Assembly: GCF_030441895.1 (NCBI RefSeq)
Contig: NZ_JARJAS010000009.1
Reading direction: 5' to 3' (one strand)
Source of the DNA: Enterococcus_D entomosocium
GTDB lineage: Bacteria; Bacillota; Bacilli; Lactobacillales; Enterococcaceae
Length of the DNA stretch: 64,000 bases
Shown: positions 60,257-64,000 of the stretch, piece after piece
How positions within the stretch are numbered: position 1 is the first letter of the stretch
Layout of the letters: every line of letters starts with the position of its first letter
Position numbers and translations under genes: made by a program
The notes under the pieces: model-generated
Database searches by the model: none
What the model saw: only the letters and a program-made list of their open reading frames with translations
What the model was told of the DNA's origin: nothing

Positions 60257-60895
60257 ATGAAAAAAACAACTATTTTATTCGGAATTGCCGCATTAGGGTT
60301 ATTGGCAGGATGTACACAAAACAACACGGGAAATTCAGAACCTGCGCAAAACAGCAGCTCAAGCACAGCAGTTGCCTCATCAAGTGAAACAACCTCATCA
60401 CAAGCAGCGGACAGCTCTTCAAGCAGTGCAGCGATCGCCAATGGGGGCTTGCCTACGGTGACCGTAGAAGAAGCGATCCAAGTATTCCAAGACAAATACC
60501 CAGATGCAGCGATCACTTCGATTGATTTGGATACTTCTTTTGGCAATTACTTCTACCAAGTAGAAGGCGTGGATGAAACGAATGAGTTTGAATTAAAGAT
60601 CGATGCAGAAACCAAAGAAACTTCTGAAGAAAGAACGGAAAAATTGGATGCCGATGAACAAAACGGTGTCAAAAAAGATGCCGATCAATTGGACCTAACC
60701 AACTTGCTTTCATTGGAAGAAATTTCTGATATCGCCGTGAAAGAAGCTGGCGGTGGTCAAGCAACAGATTGGTCATTAGACAAAGAAATGAATGTAACCT
60801 ATTGGGAAGTCAAAGTAGAAGATGGCAACAAACAAACAGATGTGAAAATCAATGCCCAAACAGGTGAAGTACTTGAAACAGAATTGGATGACTAA
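60257..60895 (+). CDS. PepSY-domain lipoprotein
   Basis: 212 residues. Lipoprotein signal with Cys19 (L-A-G-C), then a Ser/Asn-rich linker to about residue 60 and two PepSY-like units (about 75-135 and 150-210), the second ending in K-I-N-A-Q-T-G-E-V-L. PepSY proteins outside the cell are thought to modulate proteases or sensor kinases. GGAGG precedes the ATG, 107 bases after the kinase gene; a promoter may lie in this gap (T-A-T-A-like stretch near 60216), allowing control by the upstream two-component system. Confidence 0.88.
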   Translation: MKKTTILFGIAALGLLAGCTQNNTGNSEPAQNSSSSTAVASSSETTSSQAADSSSSSAAIANGGLPTVTVEEAIQVFQDKYPDAAITSIDLDTSFGNYFYQVEGVDETNEFELKIDAETKETSEERTEKLDADEQNGVKKDADQLDLTNLLSLEEISDIAVKEAGGGQATDWSLDKEMNVTYWEVKVEDGNKQTDVKINAQTGEVLETELDD

Positions 60896-60916
60896 TCCTT
60901 TTACGCAGTAAAAAAG

Positions 60917-60965
60917 ATAAGCCGCTATCGTCTATGCGCAAAAGACGATAACGGCTTATTTCTTT
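60917..60965. terminator. Bidirectional intrinsic terminator
   Basis: ATAAGCCG-c-TATCGTC (60917-60932) with GACGATA-a-CGGCTTAT (60944-60959). It separates the lipoprotein gene from the convergent small gene; the left side has an A-run for the minus strand. Confidence 0.85.
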
Positions 60966-61134
60966 ACGTATGCTGTTTGACTTCAGTTAACGGTTTGACG
61001 CGACCACCAATTTTATCTGCAAATGCTTCGGACTGCTTCCGATCTTCAAAGACCCATAACTTGTCTGGAATTTTTTCACGAGTGCGACGACCATCTTTGC
61101 CAATGTAACCATGCAAAACTTTAATCACGTACAT
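60964..61134 (-). CDS. Small basic protein of unknown function (56 aa)
   Basis: Starts M-Y-V-I-K-V-L-H-G-Y-I-G, followed by G-R-R-T-R-E-K and ends T-E-V-K-Q-H-T. Predicted beta-alpha, no membrane segment. AGGGAAGG lies 9 bases before ATG 61134; in-frame ATGs at 61140 and 61143 are too close to it. Gene ends at the bidirectional terminator, which supports expression. No family recognised. Confidence 0.7.
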   Translation of the reverse strand: MYVIKVLHGYIGKDGRRTREKIPDKLWVFEDRKQSEAFADKIGGRVKPLTEVKQHT

Positions 61135-61224
61135 CGCCATCATCCTTCCCTGAAATTACTTTTGATTATACGAAAGCCGTTTCAAAAAGCAAGGATTTTG
61201 ACTTAAATGAGTGATCAGAATTGA

Positions 61225-61659
61225 TTATTCTCCTGACAGGGCAGCATAATCAGCAAATCGTTGATGGATTTCAGGAAAACTACGCTTCAGCTGCACGATG
61301 CGATTGGTCTCTTTTGCTAAAAAACAATGCTTTGAAGTCCCCGTCGTAGCCAACTGACCATCGCTAGTTTTGTAGATCTCATAGCGAAAATCCAAACGCG
61401 TGCCCGTATATTTGTCGACCAAAACATCGATTCGCACCTCATCTTCGTAACGAATCATCGTTTTGTATTGCGCACTGACTTCCAGCACGGGAACGATCAA
61501 GCCAGCTTCTTCGATCGTATGATACGGTAAATCCAAAAACGCCAGTAATTCCACGCGGGCCTCTTCAAACCAGCGGATATAATTGGCGTGATGGATGATC
61601 GCCATTTGATCGGTCTCATAGTAGTGTGGTTGACGGATATAGCCTGAATATAAAGACAT
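61225..61659 (-). CDS. Acyl-CoA thioesterase, 4HBT/YbgC family
   Basis: 144 residues, single hotdog domain. The catalytic-type motif Y-Y-E-T-D-Q-M-A-I-I-H-H-A-N-Y near residues 13-27 is that of 4-hydroxybenzoyl-CoA thioesterase-like enzymes. ATG 61659 follows AAAGGAG; a longer reading has no site. Acyl substrate unknown. Stands alone, divergent from the T-box of hisS. Confidence 0.9.
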   Translation of the reverse strand: MSLYSGYIRQPHYYETDQMAIIHHANYIRWFEEARVELLAFLDLPYHTIEEAGLIVPVLEVSAQYKTMIRYEDEVRIDVLVDKYTGTRLDFRYEIYKTSDGQLATTGTSKHCFLAKETNRIVQLKRSFPEIHQRFADYAALSGE

Positions 61660-61808
61660 AAAAACAGCTCCTTTCATAGAAACAAAACCTTCGTTATTCA
61701 GCATAACGCAAAAAGAAAGAAAAGCAAACAGAAGGGTAACTTCTTTGCGTTGACTACTAGAGAAAACGCTACTTGAAAGCAGCGGAGTGAAAAAGACAGT
61801 GAAACACC

Positions 61809-61837
61809 TTGACTTTTTCATAGCTTTCTTGTAGTTT
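61809..61837 (+). promoter_or_regulatory. Probable promoter of the hisS-aspS operon
   Basis: TTGACT (61809-61814), 17-base spacer, TAGTTT (61832-61837); -10 is weak, with TATAG overlapping just downstream. Confidence 0.5.
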
Positions 61838-61849
61838 ATAGATAATATC

Positions 61850-62076
61850 AAAAATCAGTGAAGGATCGAGTACTTTATTCTATTCCTTAAAAGAGAAAAC
61901 TGCCCCGGCTGAAAGCAGTTTAGGACGTGTAAAGGAAAGACAATCTGGAGATGAACAGAAGAAAAGCTGTTCCGTGACCGAGCGTTAATCGAGAGGAGAA
62001 GAACATTTCTCGAATTTAGGTGGTACCGCGTGTAATCAAAACTCGCCCTTGTATAAAAAAACAAGGGCGAGTTTTT
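61850..62076 (+). promoter_or_regulatory. T-box riboswitch of hisS-aspS
   Basis: The T-box core AGGTGGTACCGCG is at 62019-62031. The terminator ACTCGCCCTTGT / ACAAGGGCGAGT plus six T is at 62041-62076, and stem I runs from about 61857 to 61965. TTCCTT (61883-61888) pairs with AAGGAA (61932-61937); just 3' of it the specifier loop reads GAC at 61939-61941, an Asp codon, with AGTA on the opposite side. Uncharged tRNA-Asp would stabilise the antiterminator. The specifier call is by eye. Confidence 0.85.
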
Positions 62077-62082
62077 TGCTGT

Positions 62083-62392
62083 GAATCACTATGATTGGCT
62101 TGCGGAGCAAGACAGAATAGATGATGAACAGTACTAGGCGACCACAGGGAGCGTAGTAACCATACTAGGAATCACTGGGGTTGGCTTGCGGAGCAAGACA
62201 GAATAGATGATGAACAGTACTAGGCGACCCTAGGGAGCGTAGTAACCATACTAGGAATCACTGGGGTTGGCTTGCGGAGCAAGACAGAATAGATGATGAA
62301 CAGTACTAGGCGACCTAGGGAGCGTAGTAACCGAACTAGGAATCACTGGGATTGTCTTTTGGAGCAAGACAGAATAGATGATGACCAGCAGC
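62083..62392. repeat. Tandem array B: three 85-86-bp units plus a partial fourth
   Basis: Units start at 62083, 62169, 62255 and 62340 (the last degenerates near 62392). All begin GAATCACT. In unit 1, CTTGC (62099-62103) pairs with GCAAG (62107-62111) around GGA, at the same place where array A has GCGGC-GCAA-GCCGC. The second hairpin is TACTAGGC with GCGTAGTA. The array begins seven bases after the T-box terminator and lies between it and hisS. Confidence 0.92.
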
Positions 62393-62541
62393 AACCAACC
62401 ACTAAAAGCGCAATAACCCAAAAGCCAAACACGAGAACAACCCACCCATATCAACGAGCAACAAGCAATAGGTGAATAAGCAAACAAGTAATGAAAGCAA
62501 AGAACATGGGCAACCATGAAACAAATAGGAGGATGCATACG

Positions 62542-63840
62542 ATGAGTTACCAACGTCCAAAAGGAACCAACGATATTTTGCCAGGAGAATCCGAAAAATG
62601 GCAATTTGTGGAAGAAACAGCACGTTTAGTGTTTCGCGATTACCAATTCAATGAGATTCGGACACCGATTTTTGAGCACTTTGAAGTGATTGCCCGCAGT
62701 GTCGGGGACACAACGGATATCGTTTCAAAAGAAATGTATGATTTCTACGATAAAGGAGAGCGGCATGTGACGTTGCGTCCAGAAGGCACCGCACCGATCG
62801 CTCGTTCTTATGTCGAAAACAAACTATTCGGACCAGAACATACGAAGCCTTATAAAGTGTTTTACATGGGACCAATGTTCCGTTATGAACGTCCGCAAAA
62901 AGGCCGTTTGCGTCAATTCCACCAAATCGGTGTCGAAGTTTTCGGTTCAGCAAATCCAGCGACCGATGTTGAGACAATGGCGATGGCAATGGATTTTTAT
63001 CGTCAATTAGGACTGAGTCAATTGCGCTTGGTCATCAATTCATTAGGTGACAAAGAGACACGCCAAAACTATCGTCAAGCGTTGATCGATTATCTAGCGC
63101 CCCATGAAGCGGAGCTTAGTGAGGATTCAAAACGCCGCTTGCATGAGAATCCTTTGCGGGTCCTTGACAGCAAAGACAAGCGAGACCAAAAATTTGTGGC
63201 AGATGCGCCATCGATCTTAGACTACTTAACGCCAGATGCCAAGGCACATTTTGAAACCGTAACGAGTATGCTGGATGCGTTGGAGATCCCTTATGAGGTC
63301 GATTCGAATATGGTGCGTGGTCTGGATTATTATACCCACACGATTTTTGAGATCATGAGTGATGCACCAAAAATGGGGGCGCAAGCCACCATCTGTGCCG
63401 GCGGTCGTTACAATCATTTAGTGGAAGAGCTAGGTGGACCAGAAACACCTGGTTTTGGTTTTGCTTTGGGGATCGAACGTTTATTGATCACTATGGAAGC
63501 CGAAGAAGTTGTGATTCCTGCTTTGAATGAGTTAGATGCGTATGTGGTTGGTCTGGGACAAGAAACCAATTTAGAAGCGCTGAAAGTCGTGCAAGCGATT
63601 CGTAATTTCGGCTTTTCTGCCGATCGTGATTTCATGGATCGTAAAGCCAAAGCCCAGTTCAAATCTGCTGATAAACAAGGGGCACGGTTGGTTCTGACTC
63701 TAGGCGAAACAGAATTAGCAGAACAAGTGATCAATATCAAATCCATGGCAAGCCGTGAAGAAAAACAATTTCCGTTAGCGGATCTTTATGCCCGCTTCGA
63801 TGAGATCTACGATGAAATGACAACCAAAATGTTTGAGTGA
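62542..63840 (+). CDS. hisS: Histidyl-tRNA synthetase
   Basis: 432 residues, class II synthetase. M-S-Y-Q-R-P-K-G-T-N-D-I-L-P start, motif 2 region F-R-Y-E-R-P-Q-K-G-R near residue 112 followed by R-Q-F-H-Q-I-G-V-E, the His-specific R-G-L-D-Y-Y-T near 258 and motif 3 G-F-G-F-A-L-G-I-E-R near 308. C-terminal anticodon domain intact. ATG 62542 after AGGAGG. Controlled by the T-box upstream; aspS follows after 11 bases. Confidence 0.97.
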   Translation: MSYQRPKGTNDILPGESEKWQFVEETARLVFRDYQFNEIRTPIFEHFEVIARSVGDTTDIVSKEMYDFYDKGERHVTLRPEGTAPIARSYVENKLFGPEHTKPYKVFYMGPMFRYERPQKGRLRQFHQIGVEVFGSANPATDVETMAMAMDFYRQLGLSQLRLVINSLGDKETRQNYRQALIDYLAPHEAELSEDSKRRLHENPLRVLDSKDKRDQKFVADAPSILDYLTPDAKAHFETVTSMLDALEIPYEVDSNMVRGLDYYTHTIFEIMSDAPKMGAQATICAGGRYNHLVEELGGPETPGFGFALGIERLLITMEAEEVVIPALNELDAYVVGLGQETNLEALKVVQAIRNFGFSADRDFMDRKAKAQFKSADKQGARLVLTLGETELAEQVINIKSMASREEKQFPLADLYARFDEIYDEMTTKMFE

Positions 63841-63851
63841 GGAGAAAAAGA

Positions 63852-64000
63852 ATGACAAAACGTACAGTATATTGCGGGTTAGTAAATGAGACCCATTTAA
63901 ACCAGACAGTGACACTAAAAGGCTGGGTGCAAAAGCGCCGTGACTTAGGTGGCGTGATTTTTATTGACTTGCGCGACCGGGAAGGGATCGTGCAAATCGT
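63852..64000 (+). CDS. aspS: Aspartyl-tRNA synthetase (3' end outside window)
   Basis: First 49 residues only: M-T-K-R-T-V-Y-C-G, then V-T-L-K-G-W-V-Q-K-R-R-D-L-G-G and I-F-I-D-L-R-D-R-E-G, the N-terminal OB-fold anticodon domain of AspRS. GAGGAG precedes the ATG, 11 bases after the hisS stop. The Asp-type T-box of the operon fits this second gene. Confidence 0.95.
   Translation, partial: MTKRTVYCGLVNETHLNQTVTLKGWVQKRRDLGGVIFIDLRDREGIVQI

Noticed and set aside
62251..62604. Minus-strand open frame across array B and the hisS start
   Set aside because: Runs over repeats and the hisS ribosome site; no start signal or recognisable protein.

Overview
The window reads as the chromosome of a low-to-moderate G+C Gram-positive lactic acid bacterium, most likely an Enterococcus outside the faecalis/faecium pair (the E. 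casseliflavus/E. gallinarum type is my best guess, from memory of family sequences only). Supporting signs are the mevalonate operon mvk-mvaD-mvaK2-fni, a water-forming NADH oxidase, an EfsQnr-like pentapeptide protein, a hisS-aspS T-box, the infC-rpmI-rplT operon with an L20-type leader, strong AGGAGG ribosome sites and many short intrinsic terminators. No rRNA, tRNA, CRISPR array, phage or transposase was seen.

Layout. 1-4197: the end of a sugar/glycerophosphate-type ABC importer operon (two permeases, an RNase J-like metallo-beta-lactamase protein, a lipoprotein binding protein). 4198-10641: a cytosolic 5'-nucleotidase behind a leader that folds like a riboswitch, two small unknown proteins, 6-phosphogluconolactonase, an orphan glucitol-type PTS IIA, an AI-2E family transporter and a TetR-flavodoxin pair with a clear operator. 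11208-34042: a large accessory carbohydrate island with a ROK kinase, AraC-type membrane regulator, two GH20 hexosaminidases, two GH29 fucosidases, a YesL-like protein, an LplB/LplC/LplA-type oligosaccharide ABC importer, a GH38 mannosidase, GH3 and GH1 glycosidases and an RpiR regulator. None of the glycosidases has a signal peptide, so the picture is import of host-type oligosaccharides followed by stepwise removal of fucose, HexNAc, mannose and a beta-linked hexose in the cytoplasm.

34043-42162: rpsO and pnp, separated by a tandem 88-bp repeat array and a long hairpin leader; a beta-glucoside PTS pair (GH1 6-phospho-beta-glucosidase and EIIC); and a P1B-4 metal ATPase of PfeT/FrvA type behind a Fur-like box. 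42457-46536: mevalonate operon on the minus strand. 46848-54671: deoxynucleoside kinase, CorA family transporter, Qnr-like pentapeptide protein, nox, infC-rpmI-rplT, an ABC exporter and an XRE regulator. 55222-57952: an MptD-type ECF transporter (S, T and fused double ATPase). 58094-60895: a two-component system with a PepSY lipoprotein. 60964-64000: a small unknown protein, a thioesterase, then the Asp-specifier T-box, a second tandem repeat array (86-bp units) and hisS-aspS, the last cut by the window end.

Most interesting unexplained items: (i) the two related tandem-repeat arrays, each starting immediately after an intrinsic terminator and each unit able to fold into two hairpins whose first stem differs completely in sequence between arrays but stays paired; (ii) a pseudoknotted candidate riboswitch before the 5'-nucleotidase gene; (iii) the glycan-import and intracellular-degradation island.
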